Part shown: positions 20,751 to 32,375 of the stretch, piece by piece
How positions within the stretch are numbered: the first letter of the stretch is position 1
How the letters are laid out: each line of letters opens with the position of its first letter
Assembly: GCA_021443545.1 (NCBI GenBank)
Contig: JABUTU010000029.1
Span: forward strand, 1-64,000
Length of the DNA stretch: 64,000 nucleotides
Reading direction: 5' to 3'
Source of the DNA: Marinilabiliaceae bacterium
Lineage (GTDB): Bacteria; Bacteroidota; Bacteroidia; Bacteroidales; Marinilabiliaceae
Notes under the pieces: model-generated
What the model saw: only the letters and a program-made list of their open reading frames with translations
Databases searched by the model: none
What the model was told of the DNA's origin: nothing
Position numbers and translations under genes: made by a program

Positions 20751-22586
20751 TTATATTTTTGACTTTCTGTAATAATCAATAAAAGCCCTGTCGAGCATAC
20801 GCAAGCCACCCTTAGTAGGGTAGTTGCCACTGAAGTACCAGTCGCCTGAATGGTTAGGACAGGCACGATGCAGACCATCGAGAGGGAGGAATATAATCTC
20901 GATTGGCGTTGTGACCTCTGAAGGAGTAAGGAGTTGAGCAATCTTCTGTGAAATCTCCCTGTCGCTGAAGGGCGCATATATCTCCTTGACGAAGTTGACA
21001 GAGTTATCGTTCACGCCCTCATCGAGTTGGAGGCATACCTTCTGATAGACATCATCGACGACATACCCGAGCCCCCTCTCTCTGAGCAGTTCGATGGCTG
21101 CCTTGAAGGCGATGAACTGTTCGACACTCGACATATCGATTCCGTAGTAGTCGGGGTATCTGATTTGAGGAGATGAAGAGACGATGATAATCTTTTTAGG
21201 ATTTAACCTGTTGAGAATTTTGATGATACTCTGACGGAGAGTTGTGCCGCGCACTATGCTATCGTCGATGACGACGAGATTATCGACGCCAGGAGTGAGA
21301 CTTCCGTAAGTTATATCATAGACATGAGCGGCGAGGTCGTTGCGGCTATTACCCTCGGCGATGAAGGTACGCAGTTTGATGTCCTTGATAGCCACCTTTT
21401 CGCTACGGATGCGCATTGAGAGGATCTTCTCCAGTTCATCGTGCGAAGGAGAGTGACCGAGAGCCTCGATGCGTTTGACCTTTTGTTCGTTAAGGAAATG
21501 GTCCATACCATCGAGTAGGCCGTAGTAAGCAACCTCGGCTGTATTAGGGATATACGAGAAGACGGTATGTTCGACGTCGTAGTTGATGGCCGGGAGAATC
21601 TGCTCCACCGTACCTTGTCCCATCAACTTACGTTCGTTATATATATCCACGTCGCTACCGCGGCTGAAGTAGATACGTTCGAACGAGCAAGCGCGTTTTG
21701 TTGCAGGGGTATTAATCTGTTCGAGGCGCATTGCACCATGCTTACTTGTCAGCAGAGCCTCACCTGGCTGCAGTTCGTGGATGTCGGTAACCTGTACGTT
21801 GAGGACAGTCTGTATGACAGGGCGTTCCGAAGCGAGGACTATGATTTCGTCGTCCTTATACCAGAAAGCCGAGCGTATTCCCCATGGGTCGCGCACGGCG
21901 AAAGTCTCACCGCTACCAGTCAGACCGCACATGACGTAACCGCCGTCCCAGATATTAGTAGAGCTTTTGAGCACATTAGCGAGGTTGACCCTCTCCTCGA
22001 TGGCATGCGTCAGGTCGAGACCCGTCAGTCCGTCGGCAGAGCATTCGTTATAGAGACGTTCTATCTCGCGGTCGAGGCGGTGTCCCACCTGTTCGAGGAT
22101 GATATGCGTATCGGCGTATTTACGGGGGTGTTGGCCATTCGCGACGATGCTTGCGAAGATCTCATCAACATTGGTCATATTGAAGTTACCGCACAGGGCG
22201 AGGTTCTTAGCTCTCCAGTTGTTACGGCGCAGGAATGGGTGGATATAATCCATACCGCTCTTGCCCGTTGTGGAGTAGCGCAGGTGCCCCATATAGACCT
22301 CACCGAGGAAAGAGCCAGTGGGCATAGAGGCGATATTATTGAATATCTCGGTGATGGCGGTAGTGCCAGCAGCGCGTTCGCGGAACATATATTCATCGCC
22401 AGGGTTAGCATTGAGCTTCACGCAAGCGATGCCAGCGCCCTCCTGACCGCGGTTATGCTGTTTCTCCATAAGCAGATATAGCTTATTGAGGCCGTAGTGG
22501 TCAGTGCCGTACTTCTCCTTGTAGTATGAGAGAGGTTTGAGGAGGCGAATCATCGCCACGCCGCATTCATGTTTTAGTGTTTCCAT
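20751..22586 (-). CDS. Amidophosphoribosyltransferase-like protein (divergent PurF family)
   Basis: HECGVAM with Ntn-type Cys, KQHNRGQEGAGIA, PRPP loop NLVVIDDSIVRGTTLRQSI; 611 aa, longer than canonical PurF. Confidence 0.88.
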   Translation of the reverse strand: METLKHECGVAMIRLLKPLSYYKEKYGTDHYGLNKLYLLMEKQHNRGQEGAGIACVKLNANPGDEYMFRERAAGTTAITEIFNNIASMPTGSFLGEVYMGHLRYSTTGKSGMDYIHPFLRRNNWRAKNLALCGNFNMTNVDEIFASIVANGQHPRKYADTHIILEQVGHRLDREIERLYNECSADGLTGLDLTHAIEERVNLANVLKSSTNIWDGGYVMCGLTGSGETFAVRDPWGIRSAFWYKDDEIIVLASERPVIQTVLNVQVTDIHELQPGEALLTSKHGAMRLEQINTPATKRACSFERIYFSRGSDVDIYNERKLMGQGTVEQILPAINYDVEHTVFSYIPNTAEVAYYGLLDGMDHFLNEQKVKRIEALGHSPSHDELEKILSMRIRSEKVAIKDIKLRTFIAEGNSRNDLAAHVYDITYGSLTPGVDNLVVIDDSIVRGTTLRQSIIKILNRLNPKKIIIVSSSPQIRYPDYYGIDMSSVEQFIAFKAAIELLRERGLGYVVDDVYQKVCLQLDEGVNDNSVNFVKEIYAPFSDREISQKIAQLLTPSEVTTPIEIIFLPLDGLHRACPNHSGDWYFSGNYPTKGGLRMLDRAFIDYYRKSKI

Positions 22587-23803
22587 TGTTCAAAACGTTG
22601 CATTGCCTCTTCACATTGTTCTCTGCTACCGAAAGCAGTCAGACGAATATAACCCTCGCCCGTAGGACCGAAGCCCACGCCTGGCGTTGTCACTATGCTG
22701 AGTTCATTCAGGAGAGTGCCGAAGAAATCCCATGACGAGACGCCCGCAGGAGTCTTGAGCCATATATAAGGAGCATCCTCACCGCCGAATATTTCGTAGC
22801 CTAAAGCGGCGAGGCGTTCGCGCATGATACGGGCGTTGGTCATGTAGTAGTTGATGACCTCGCGCACCTGACGTTTACCCTCAGGCGTATAGATAGCCTC
22901 GGCGGCGCGTTGTGTGATATAAGAGGTGCCGTTGAATTTCGTACACTGGCGTCGGTTCCAGAGAGCATTGAGTTGAACGTCAGAGCCATCAGAAGCCTTG
23001 AATGTCAGCTCCTTAGGGATGATAGTGCAACCGCATCTGACACCCGTAAAGCCAGCAGTCTTAGAGAAGCTACGCAGTTCGATAGCCACCTTTTTAGCCC
23101 CTTCGATTTCGTATATAGAGTGAGGAATCTCATCGTGTTGAATGAAAGCCTCGTAAGCGGCGTCGAATATAATCAGGCTGTTATTGGCGAGAGCGTAGTT
23201 GACCCACTGAGTCATATCCTCGCGCGTGATGACAGTTCCAGTGGGGTTATTGGGGTAGCATAGATAGATTATATCGATATGCGATGACGGAATCTGTGGT
23301 TTGAAATTATTAGCTTTAGAGACCGGCAGGTAGGTTATATTGCTCCACCCTTTATCTGTTGATATGCCAGCTCTTCCACACATGACATTACTATCGACGT
23401 AGACCGGGTATACGGGGTCGGTGAGACCGATAGAGCAGTCGAGGCCGAGGATATCGCCTATATTACCGCAGTCGCTCTTAGCACCATCGCTGATGAATAC
23501 CTCGTCCATATCGAGATTGACACCGCGAGGGACGAAATCGTTATCGATGATAGCCCTGCGGAGGAAGTCGTAACCCTGTTCAGGTCCATAACCGCGAAAT
23601 GATTCAGCGACCGCCATCTCATCGACAGCCTTATGCATAGCCTGTATGGCAGCCTGGCAGAGTGGTTGAGTCACATCGCCTATACCGAGGCTGATAACCT
23701 TTCGATCGGGGTAGCACTCCTTGTATTTGCGCACCTTCTTAGCTATATCAGAGAAGAGATAGTTGTTAGACAACCTTAGGAAATTCTCATTGACACGAGT
23801 CAT
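22574..23803 (-). CDS. dapL: LL-diaminopimelate aminotransferase
   Basis: VNENFLRLSNNYLFSDIAKKV..ISLGIGDVTQPL; LCYPNNPTGTV; ELRSFSKTAGFTGVRCG. Confidence 0.95.
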   Translation of the reverse strand: MTRVNENFLRLSNNYLFSDIAKKVRKYKECYPDRKVISLGIGDVTQPLCQAAIQAMHKAVDEMAVAESFRGYGPEQGYDFLRRAIIDNDFVPRGVNLDMDEVFISDGAKSDCGNIGDILGLDCSIGLTDPVYPVYVDSNVMCGRAGISTDKGWSNITYLPVSKANNFKPQIPSSHIDIIYLCYPNNPTGTVITREDMTQWVNYALANNSLIIFDAAYEAFIQHDEIPHSIYEIEGAKKVAIELRSFSKTAGFTGVRCGCTIIPKELTFKASDGSDVQLNALWNRRQCTKFNGTSYITQRAAEAIYTPEGKRQVREVINYYMTNARIMRERLAALGYEIFGGEDAPYIWLKTPAGVSSWDFFGTLLNELSIVTTPGVGFGPTGEGYIRLTAFGSREQCEEAMQRFEQWKH

Positions 23804-23842
23804 AACAAATTATGATTAAGAATGATATCAATAGATAGCGAT

Positions 23843-24685
23843 TTACACATTAATGAAACCTTCGAAAGCCGTCACAGCGGGACCAGTCATATAGATATGG
23901 TTATCATAACCATTCCATTCGATTTGGAGGTCACCGCCATCCATACGGACAGTAGAAGAACGAGGAGCTCGACCAGTCAGAGAGGCAGCCACGGCAGTAG
24001 CGCAAGCGCCTGTTCCGCAAGCCTGCGTGATGCCTGAGCCACGTTCCCACACCCTCATACGGAGAACACCATCTGGCATGACCTGAACGAACTCGACGTT
24101 CGTGCGTTCCGGGAAGAGGGGAGAGTGTTCGATGAGAGGACCGACCGTCTCGAGGCAGACAGTAGTAATGTCATCGACGAAGATGACGCAATGAGGATTG
24201 CCCATGCAGACGTATGTAGCCTCATACTCCTTTTCGTCAGCCGATATGAGGAGGCCCTTGAGAGAGCCGTCGGGAGACTTAACTTGCTGAGTATTAGCGA
24301 GGATAGGTTCGCCCATATCGACGGTGGCAGCTGAGACTGTATCGTTCTCGACGAGGAGGTGAATCTTCTTGATGCCCGAGAGCGTCTCAAGCATGATATC
24401 CCTCTTGTTGGTCAGTCTCTTATCGAATAGGTATTTTCCCACGCAGCGTGAGCCATTGCCGCACATCATAGCCTCAGAGCCGTCGGCGTTGAAGATACGC
24501 ATCTTGAAGTCGCCCACGTTGCTACGACTGATCAGGATGAGACCGTCGGAACCTATTGCAGTATGGTATTGACTCCAACGACGAGAGAATTCAGCGGGGT
24601 CAGCGATAGGGAACCGGTCGGCATTGATATAGATATAGTCGTTGCCGAGGCCGTGCATCTTAGTGAATTCGATAGTCTGGCTCAT
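23843..24685 (-). CDS. dapF: Diaminopimelate epimerase
   Basis: [48 protein letters not shown]. The longer track ORF would overlap asnB; start taken at the MSQT ATG. Confidence 0.95.
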   Translation of the reverse strand: MSQTIEFTKMHGLGNDYIYINADRFPIADPAEFSRRWSQYHTAIGSDGLILISRSNVGDFKMRIFNADGSEAMMCGNGSRCVGKYLFDKRLTNKRDIMLETLSGIKKIHLLVENDTVSAATVDMGEPILANTQQVKSPDGSLKGLLISADEKEYEATYVCMGNPHCVIFVDDITTVCLETVGPLIEHSPLFPERTNVEFVQVMPDGVLRMRVWERGSGITQACGTGACATAVAASLTGRAPRSSTVRMDGGDLQIEWNGYDNHIYMTGPAVTAFEGFINV

Positions 24686-24692
24686 GGTCATC

Positions 24693-26390
24693 TTAGTAAG
24701 CTTGTTCGTGCACACCCTTTACGGCGCGACCGCTTGGGTCGTTCATATTTTTGAAAGAGGCATCCCATGCGAGGGCTTCAGCCGAGCTACAAGCCACTGA
24801 AGGTACAGATGGCACGCTACGAGCAGCGCTCTCGGAAGGGAAGTGTTCCTCGAAGATAGAGCGGTAGTAATACTCCTCCTTATTACGAGGAGGGTTGATT
24901 GGGAAGCGCTCAGCAGCATGAGCCATCTGATCGTCGCTGACAGCCTCCGATGTTATCTTCTTGAGAGTATCGATCCATGAGTATCCGACGCCGTCGCTGA
25001 ACTGTTCTTTCTGACGCCAAACGATCTCTTCAGGCAGGTGGTCAGAGAAGGCCTCACGCACGATTCGTTTCTCCATAGTTGACCCGGGGCACATTTTGGC
25101 CTTTGGATTGGTACGCATAGCGACATCGAGGAACTCCTTATCGAGGAAAGGCACGCGACCCTCGACGCCCCATGCCGAGAGGCTTTTGTTAGCGCGGAGG
25201 CAGTCGTACTGGTGGAGTTTTGAGAGTTTACGCACCGTCTCTTCGTGGAAAGCCTTAGCGTCGGGAGCCTTATGGAAGTATAGATAACCACCGAATATCT
25301 CGTCGGCGCCTTCGCCTGAGAGAACCATCTTGATACCCATCGACTTGATGACGCGGGCGAGCAGATACATAGGAGTTGATGCGCGGACCGTGGTCACGTC
25401 GTAAGTCTCGATGAAGTATATCACATCGCGAATAGCGTCGAGACCCTCCTGGATTGTATAGTTTATCTCGTGATGTACAGTACCGATATGGTCGGCAACG
25501 AGGCGTGCCTTAGCGAGGTCGGGAGCCCCTTTGAGTCCGACGGCGAAGGAGTGGAGTCGAGGCCACCAGGCCTTAGAGCGGCTATCGTCCTCGATGCGGT
25601 GTTCAGCATATTTCTCAGTGATAGCGCTTATGACGCTTGAGTCGAGGCCACCAGAGAGGAGCACACCATAAGGCACATCGCTCATCATCTGACGCTTCAC
25701 AGCCTCGCGGAGAGCCTGACGGATATCTTCGCTGCTTGCCTCGTTATCCTTGACAGCGTCATACTCCATCCAGTCGCGTGTATACCACTTAGTCAAACCA
25801 GGTTTCTTGCTCCAGTAGTAGTGGCCAGGGAGGAATGGTTCATAACGTTCGCACTGACCCTCGAGAGCCTTGAGTTCAGAAGCCACGTATACTTTGCCAT
25901 CGGCATCGTAACCGATGTAGAGAGGAATGACGCCTATATGGTCGCGGCCGATAAGGAATTCATCGCGTTGCTCGTCGTAGAGAGCGAACGCATATATACC
26001 GTTGATACTCTCGAAGAGATTATGGATACCCTGTTCAGTCGACTCGTCAGAGCTATGGTCGATAGCCGTCCATAGAGCGAGGAGCACCTCGCAGTCGCTG
26101 CCAGTCTGGAAGTCGTATTTACCTTCAAAATTTGTGCGAATCGACTTATGGTTGTATATCTCGCCATTGACAGCAAGAATCTGGTTTTTGTCGGGTGAGA
26201 AGAGAGGCTGACCTCCGCTTTCAGGGTCGACAATGCTCAGACGTTCATGGGCGAGGATGGCATTTTTGCCACAGTATATACCGCTCCAATCGGGACCGCG
26301 GTGACGAATTTTCTGACTCATACGCAGAGCCTTATCACGCAGAGAAGTCGGTTGACATTGTATATTGAAAATTGATACTATTCCACACAT
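24693..26390 (-). CDS. asnB: Asparagine synthase B (glutamine-hydrolysing)
   Basis: [12 protein letters not shown]-terminal Cys; [14 protein letters not shown]; 565 aa. Confidence 0.95.
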   Translation of the reverse strand: MCGIVSIFNIQCQPTSLRDKALRMSQKIRHRGPDWSGIYCGKNAILAHERLSIVDPESGGQPLFSPDKNQILAVNGEIYNHKSIRTNFEGKYDFQTGSDCEVLLALWTAIDHSSDESTEQGIHNLFESINGIYAFALYDEQRDEFLIGRDHIGVIPLYIGYDADGKVYVASELKALEGQCERYEPFLPGHYYWSKKPGLTKWYTRDWMEYDAVKDNEASSEDIRQALREAVKRQMMSDVPYGVLLSGGLDSSVISAITEKYAEHRIEDDSRSKAWWPRLHSFAVGLKGAPDLAKARLVADHIGTVHHEINYTIQEGLDAIRDVIYFIETYDVTTVRASTPMYLLARVIKSMGIKMVLSGEGADEIFGGYLYFHKAPDAKAFHEETVRKLSKLHQYDCLRANKSLSAWGVEGRVPFLDKEFLDVAMRTNPKAKMCPGSTMEKRIVREAFSDHLPEEIVWRQKEQFSDGVGYSWIDTLKKITSEAVSDDQMAHAAERFPINPPRNKEEYYYRSIFEEHFPSESAARSVPSVPSVACSSAEALAWDASFKNMNDPSGRAVKGVHEQAY

Positions 26391-26433
26391 AAGAGTTATG
26401 ATTTAGGGTTTGACAAGGGATGTATTTATTGTC

Positions 26434-27777
26434 TTAGCACTTCAGGAAGCTATCGACATCTTCGGCAGCTTTACGACCGCTTGCCATGGCTCGTACGACG
26501 AGCGAGGCACCATTAGCGGCATCACCGCAGACGAAGACATTCTTGGGCATTTCAGGGAGTTGTGGTTTGATGAAGCCCATAGCGAGGAAACATATCTCGC
26601 ACTTAATGACTTCTGGTTCACCAGCCTCGACCATGATAGGGCGTCCCCCCTCAGGATTTGGCTTCCAGTCGATAGGCTGTACTCTGACGCCTGTCAGCTT
26701 ACCGTTCTCACCGATGAACTCGAGCGAGTTGATATTCCAGCGCCGCGTACAACCCTCCTCATGCGAGGTCGTTGTCTTGAGCGTACGAGGCCAGTTAGGC
26801 CATGGGCTCTGAGGATCTTCGGGACCCTCGACAGGCTTAGGCATGATTTCGATTTGCGTCACGCTCTTACAGCCCTGACGATGCGACGTACCTATGCAGT
26901 CGCTACCCGTATCGCCGCCACCGATGACGAGGACATCCTTATCCTTAGCAGTCACGCGTTCATCTGCAGAGAACTCCATACCCGCGAGGACCCTGTTTTG
27001 CTGAGCGAGCAGTTCGAGAGCGAGGTGAACGCCCTTGAGTTCGCGTCCGGGAATCGTGAGGTCACGAGCTGTTGGTGTTCCAGTGCTGACGACGTAGGCG
27101 TCGAATCCCTCAGGGAGTTTAGCGAAGTCAACAGGATAGTTGTATTGGAACGAGATACCTTCAGCCACGAGGAGGTTGATACGGCGGTCTATGACAGCCT
27201 TGCTGAGTTTGAAATTTGGAATACCATATCGGAGCAGACCGCCGGCGGCCTCATTCTTCTCGAAAACAGTCACTGTGTACCCCATTTTATTGAGACGGTT
27301 AGCAGCGACGAGACCGGCAGGACCAGCGCCTATGACAGCTACCTTCTTGCCGTTGCGAGCGTATGTCTTAGGAACTATATAGTTCTCGCGCCATGCAGCC
27401 TCTGTTATGGCAGCCTCGTTCTCGCGGTTGGTCGTAGGGGCATGGTCAGTCAGGTTGAGGACGCAAGCCTTCTCGCAGAGAGCCGGGCAGATGCGGCCAG
27501 TGAACTCCGGGAAGTCATTGGTATCGTTCAGCAGACGATAAGCCAATTCCCATTCGCCCTTGTAGAGAGCGTCGTTCCACTCAGGAGCCTTATTGCCGAG
27601 CGGACAAGCCCAGTGGCAGAAAGGTACGCCGCAATCCATGCAACGTGAAGCCTGCAGCTTACGGTCGTGAGTATTAAGAGTCTGTTCGACTTCGCCGAAG
27701 TCGTGAATTCTATCGTGAATGGGTCGGTGACCAGCCTCGATGCGAGGAACAGTCAGAAAAGCTTTAGGATTTCCCAT
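26434..27777 (-). CDS. gltD: Glutamate synthase small subunit
   Basis: ASRCMDCGVPFCHWACPLGNKAPEWND; VAVIGAGPAGLVAANRL; VIGGGDTGSDCIGTS. Confidence 0.95.
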   Translation of the reverse strand: MGNPKAFLTVPRIEAGHRPIHDRIHDFGEVEQTLNTHDRKLQASRCMDCGVPFCHWACPLGNKAPEWNDALYKGEWELAYRLLNDTNDFPEFTGRICPALCEKACVLNLTDHAPTTNRENEAAITEAAWRENYIVPKTYARNGKKVAVIGAGPAGLVAANRLNKMGYTVTVFEKNEAAGGLLRYGIPNFKLSKAVIDRRINLLVAEGISFQYNYPVDFAKLPEGFDAYVVSTGTPTARDLTIPGRELKGVHLALELLAQQNRVLAGMEFSADERVTAKDKDVLVIGGGDTGSDCIGTSHRQGCKSVTQIEIMPKPVEGPEDPQSPWPNWPRTLKTTTSHEEGCTRRWNINSLEFIGENGKLTGVRVQPIDWKPNPEGGRPIMVEAGEPEVIKCEICFLAMGFIKPQLPEMPKNVFVCGDAANGASLVVRAMASGRKAAEDVDSFLKC

Positions 27778-27791
27778 GATAAAGTCAACAA

Positions 27792-30700
27792 TTAATTGTT
27801 TATGATTTGCATGTCAGCAATCTTCTGCTGCAGTTGGCGCATCTTCTCCTCTTGAAGAACGCGTTTGTATTCAATAGGTGTAACCTGAACGAACTCATCG
27901 ATGAAACGATTCCAGTCGTCGAGCATGGTACGAGCGAGAGAAGAACCCGTATAGAGGTAGTGCTGTCGTATCAGTTCGTGTAGCTCCTTACGAGCTGCAG
28001 CCTCTTCGACGAGAGTTATCTCGACCTGGTCCATATTACAGAAGTAGTCGAAGTTCTGTTTTTTGTCCCAAACATAAGCGACACCGCCCGACATACCTGC
28101 GGCGAAGTTACGGCCTGTCTCGCCGAGTATTACCACGCGACCGCCCGTCATATATTCGCAGCAGTGGTCGCCAGCGCCCTCGATGACAGCTATGGCACCT
28201 GAGTTACGTACAGCGAAGCGTTCGCCCACGCGGCCATTGACGTATAGCTCACCGCTTGTAGCGCCATAGAGGCCAGTATTGCCAGCGATGATATTATCCT
28301 CAGCCTTGAAGTCGGAACCGATACGAGCGGGTGGCAGAATTGCTATGCGGCCGCCCGAGAGACCCTTACCGAAGTAGTCGTTAGTCTCACCCTCGAGGCG
28401 AATGTTGATACCTTTGACGGCGAAAGCACCCAGCGACTGACCAGCGCTGCCCTTGAACTTGATGTTGATGGTAGAGTCAGGCAGCCCCTCCTCACCATAT
28501 TTCTTAGCGATGACACCTGAGAGCATAGTACCCACAGCGCGGTCGGTATTGCGAATAGCGTAGTCCAGTGAAACCTCCTCCTTGTCGTTGATAGCCTTCT
28601 GGCAGGCACGAATGATTTCGAAATCTTTGACATCGGCGACCTTAGTGAATTCGCCGCGATCCCAGTAGAGAGGCTTGTCCGACTCATGCGAGTGGAGCAG
28701 ACGAGAGAAGTCGATTGTGCCCTGCTTTGTCTCGGCAGAGGGCTGGTTGACCTCGATGAGGTCGGTGCGGCCGATAATCTCCTTGAGAGAGTGAACACCA
28801 ATCTCTGAGAGGTATTCGCGAGTCTGCTCAGCGAGGAAGCGGAAGAAGTTAACCACGTATTCAGCTCTGCCGCGGAACTTAGCGCGTAGTTTCTCGTCCT
28901 GAGTAGCCACGCCCACCGGACAGGTGTTGGTATTACATTTTCTCATCATGACGCAACCGAGGACGATGAGAGGCAGAGTACCGAACGAGAACTCATCGGC
29001 GCCGAGCATAGCCATGAGGATGACATCCTTAGCCGTCTTGAGCTGCCCATCGGTCTGTATCCTGACCTGGTTACGCAAGCCGTTGAGCACGAGAGTCTGC
29101 TGAGTCTCAGCGAGACCAATCTCAGGCGAGATACCAGCGAAGCGCATACTGCTTGCAGGACTTGCGCCCGTACCACCCTCAGCACCCGATATGATGATGA
29201 GGTCGGCTTTAGCCTTAGCCACACCGGCTGCGATGGTACCCACGCCACTCTCAGCAACGAGCTTGACGCTGACGGCAGCCGTCGGGTTGATATTCTTGAG
29301 GTCGAAGATCAGCTGAGCGAGGTCCTCGATAGAGTAGATATCGTGATGAGGTGGAGGCGAGATGAGCGTGATGCCCGGAATGGCATTACGTGTCTTAGCG
29401 ATAATCTTATTGACCTTAAATCCAGGCAGCTGACCGCCTTCACCTGGCTTAGCACCTTGAGCCACCTTGATTTGGAGCTCTTCAGCATTGACGAGGTATT
29501 CAGCGGTGACACCGAAGCGCCCCGAAGCGATCTGCTTCGTCTTGCTGCTGAGGCTGACACCATCCACCTCAGTATGGTAGCGTGCGTTATCCTCGCCACC
29601 CTCGCCCGTATTGCTACGAGTTCCGAGTTTATTCATAGCTATGGCAAGCGCCTCATGAGCCTCTATGGAGAGAGCACCGAATGACATGGCGCCCGTCACA
29701 AAGTGACGAACAATACTCTCGACCGACTCCACCTCGTCGATAGGAGTAGGCTTTTGAGCCTTCTTGAACGAGAAGTAGTCGCGCAGGAAAATCGGATTCT
29801 CCTTCTGGTCGACCATAGCTGACCACTCCTTGAACTTCTTATAAGAGCCGAGGCGAGTTGCAATCTGCAGATTAGCGATAGTGTCGGGGTTCCAGGCATG
29901 GTCGATGCCATCCTTACGATAAGAGAAGAGACCATTGTTGCGAAGAATCTCACTGCCGTTGTCAGAACTGTTATAGCCCTCATCGTGCAGCGCTGTATAC
30001 TCCTTAGCGATGTCGCGCAAGCCGATACCACCAATTGTGCTCATGTCGGTGCCGAAGTACCTCTTCATCAACTCATCCGAGATACCGATTGATTCGAAAA
30101 TCTTAGCGCCACGATAAGAGCGGATAGTCGAGATACCCATCTTCGACATGATTTTCTTGAGGCCCTTATCGACAGCCTTGATATAGTTATGTTCCGCCGT
30201 TGAGTACTCCTCCTGAATCTTATGATCCTTGACAAGGCGGTCGATGATGGCGAAAGTCATGTAAGGATTTATAGCACTTGCGCCGTAGCCGAGGAGGAGA
30301 GCGGCGTGCATCACCTCGCGAATCTCACCGCTCTCGACGATGAGAGCCGTCTGCACGCGTTTGCCAATGCTGATGAGGTAGTGGTGAACAGCGCTGACAG
30401 CGAGGAGCGAAGGGATGGCAGCGTGAGAATCATCAATGTCGCGGTCGCTGAGGATAATATAGTTAACACCCTCCTCGACGCTTTCGGCAGCCTTGCGACA
30501 GAGAGAGTCGAGCGACTCCTGCAGCCCGCTTTCGCCCTTAGCAATCTCGAAGAGCATAGGGAGCTTGACAGTTTTGAAGCCCTTATAACGGATGTTACAC
30601 AGAATATCCAGTTCGCTGTTGGTGAGGACCGGCTGCGGCAGACGCACCATCTTGCAGTTCGACTCATCAGGCGTCAGGATACCCGAGCCGACGCGACCGA

Positions 30701-32291
30701 TGTATTCAGTCAGCGACATAACCAGCTCCTCGCGAATGGGGTCGATGGCAGGGTTTGTCACCTGAGCAAACTGCTGACGGAAATAGTTGAAGAGCGTCTG
30801 AGGACGGTCTGAGATGACAGCGAGAGGTGTGTCGTTACCCATAGCGGCAACAGGCTCCTGACCTGTGGTGCACATAGGGACAAGCGTTCTGTCGATATCC
30901 TCCTGGCCGAAGCCGAAGGCACGAAGCTTACGATCGTAGTTCTCGACAGCGTTATCCACCTTACGACCCGATTTGAGTTTTTCGAGTTGTATGCGGTTGG
31001 TGCTGAGCCATTGCTGGTAGGGGTGTTCCTTAGCGAGTTGCGATTTGATTTCGCCGTCGTAGTAAATCTTACCCTCCTGAGTGTCGACGAGAAGAATCTT
31101 ACCAGGCTGTAGACGTCCTTTGCTGACGATGTCGGTAGGTTCGAAATCGATGACACCCACCTCACTGGCAACGACCATGATGCCCTGTTTGGTGATGGTA
31201 TAGCGACTTGGGCGTAGGCCGTTACGGTCGAGCAGACCGCCAGCGTAGCGACCGTCGCTGAAGAGAAGCGCGGCAGGGCCGTCCCATGGTTCCATGAGGA
31301 TAGAGTGGTATTCGTAGAAAGCCTTCAGCTCGTCCGAGATAGGGTTTTTGTCGTTGAACGACTCAGGTACGAGGATTGCCATCGCGTGAGGCAATGAGAG
31401 ACCTGACATCGTCAGGAACTCAAATACATTGTCGAGACTTGCCGAGTCCGACATATTCTCCTCAACGATAGGGAGGATATCCTTTATGTCGCCGAGAGCA
31501 CCACTTGAGAGGACGCTCTCGCGCGCCTTCATCCATCCACGGTTACCGCGGACAGTGTTGATCTCGCCATTGTGAGCGAGGAGGCGGAAAGGCTGAGCGA
31601 GTTTCCACTTAGGGAAGGTGTTGGTGCTGAAACGCGAGTGGACGAGAGCCAGACCCGAAGTGAAATAGCTATTGCTCAAGTCGGGGAAGAAGCGTCGGAG
31701 CTGACCCGAGGTGAGCATACCCTTGTAAATGATATCGCGACATGAGAGCGAGCAGATGTAGAAATCTTCATCGGTGATACGTCTCTCTATTCTCTTACGC
31801 AGGCGATAGAGGATGCGGTCGAAGAACTGCACATTCTCGTCAGAGACGCCCGTTATGAAGAGCTGTTTGATGTCTGGCATGACAGAGCGTGCGCCGGCAC
31901 CAGGCACGTCGGGGTTTGTTGGGACAGATCGGAGGTGCATGAGGGAGAGGCCCTCGCGTTCGATCTCCTCAATCATGATAGATAGGATTTCGCTCTGACG
32001 TTTCTCGTCAGTAGGGAGGAATACGAGACCTGTTCCGTAGCGACCCTTTTCGGGGACGGGGATACCCTGAAGGAGTATGAATTCATGAGGAATCTGAACC
32101 AAGATTCCGGCGCCGTCGCCTGTCTTGTCGCGTGTCTCAGCTCCGCGATGCTCCATATTTTCGAGCACCCGCAGAGCGCTGTCCACCAATTCATGGCTCT
32201 TGTTGCCATGTATGTTTACTACCATACCCACGCCACATGCGTCGTGTTCGTTCTGTGGGTTGTAAAGACCTTTGATTTGTGAAGTGCTCAT
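27792..32291 (-). CDS. gltB: Glutamate synthase large subunit
   Basis: LYNPQNEHDACGVGMVV; NTGEGGEDNARY; AKPGEGGQLPGFKV. Start taken at MSTSQIKGLY (track ORF begins at 32327). Confidence 0.95.
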   Translation of the reverse strand: MSTSQIKGLYNPQNEHDACGVGMVVNIHGNKSHELVDSALRVLENMEHRGAETRDKTGDGAGILVQIPHEFILLQGIPVPEKGRYGTGLVFLPTDEKRQSEILSIMIEEIEREGLSLMHLRSVPTNPDVPGAGARSVMPDIKQLFITGVSDENVQFFDRILYRLRKRIERRITDEDFYICSLSCRDIIYKGMLTSGQLRRFFPDLSNSYFTSGLALVHSRFSTNTFPKWKLAQPFRLLAHNGEINTVRGNRGWMKARESVLSSGALGDIKDILPIVEENMSDSASLDNVFEFLTMSGLSLPHAMAILVPESFNDKNPISDELKAFYEYHSILMEPWDGPAALLFSDGRYAGGLLDRNGLRPSRYTITKQGIMVVASEVGVIDFEPTDIVSKGRLQPGKILLVDTQEGKIYYDGEIKSQLAKEHPYQQWLSTNRIQLEKLKSGRKVDNAVENYDRKLRAFGFGQEDIDRTLVPMCTTGQEPVAAMGNDTPLAVISDRPQTLFNYFRQQFAQVTNPAIDPIREELVMSLTEYIGRVGSGILTPDESNCKMVRLPQPVLTNSELDILCNIRYKGFKTVKLPMLFEIAKGESGLQESLDSLCRKAAESVEEGVNYIILSDRDIDDSHAAIPSLLAVSAVHHYLISIGKRVQTALIVESGEIREVMHAALLLGYGASAINPYMTFAIIDRLVKDHKIQEEYSTAEHNYIKAVDKGLKKIMSKMGISTIRSYRGAKIFESIGISDELMKRYFGTDMSTIGGIGLRDIAKEYTALHDEGYNSSDNGSEILRNNGLFSYRKDGIDHAWNPDTIANLQIATRLGSYKKFKEWSAMVDQKENPIFLRDYFSFKKAQKPTPIDEVESVESIVRHFVTGAMSFGALSIEAHEALAIAMNKLGTRSNTGEGGEDNARYHTEVDGVSLSSKTKQIASGRFGVTAEYLVNAEELQIKVAQGAKPGEGGQLPGFKVNKIIAKTRNAIPGITLISPPPHHDIYSIEDLAQLIFDLKNINPTAAVSVKLVAESGVGTIAAGVAKAKADLIIISGAEGGTGASPASSMRFAGISPEIGLAETQQTLVLNGLRNQVRIQTDGQLKTAKDVILMAMLGADEFSFGTLPLIVLGCVMMRKCNTNTCPVGVATQDEKLRAKFRGRAEYVVNFFRFLAEQTREYLSEIGVHSLKEIIGRTDLIEVNQPSAETKQGTIDFSRLLHSHESDKPLYWDRGEFTKVADVKDFEIIRACQKAINDKEEVSLDYAIRNTDRAVGTMLSGVIAKKYGEEGLPDSTINIKFKGSAGQSLGAFAVKGINIRLEGETNDYFGKGLSGGRIAILPPARIGSDFKAEDNIIAGNTGLYGATSGELYVNGRVGERFAVRNSGAIAVIEGAGDHCCEYMTGGRVVILGETGRNFAAGMSGGVAYVWDKKQNFDYFCNMDQVEITLVEEAAARKELHELIRQHYLYTGSSLARTMLDDWNRFIDEFVQVTPIEYKRVLQEEKMRQLQQKIADMQIINN

Positions 32292-32375
32292 CGATTTTAC
32301 TCTCGGTTTGTTATACTTTTCGTTCAAATGCTACATTTGTGTAACGATTTGAAAGCAATTTTCTGTTTTTTCTTG

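Noticed and set aside
21567-22481. 304-aa plus-strand ORF antisense to the purF-like gene
   Set aside because: Same reason: shadow of a conserved coding frame, with no domain signature.
26410-27648. 412-aa plus-strand ORF antisense to gltD
   Set aside because: Fully antisense to a confidently identified conserved gene. The composition has no recognisable domain, so it is a codon-bias shadow ORF.
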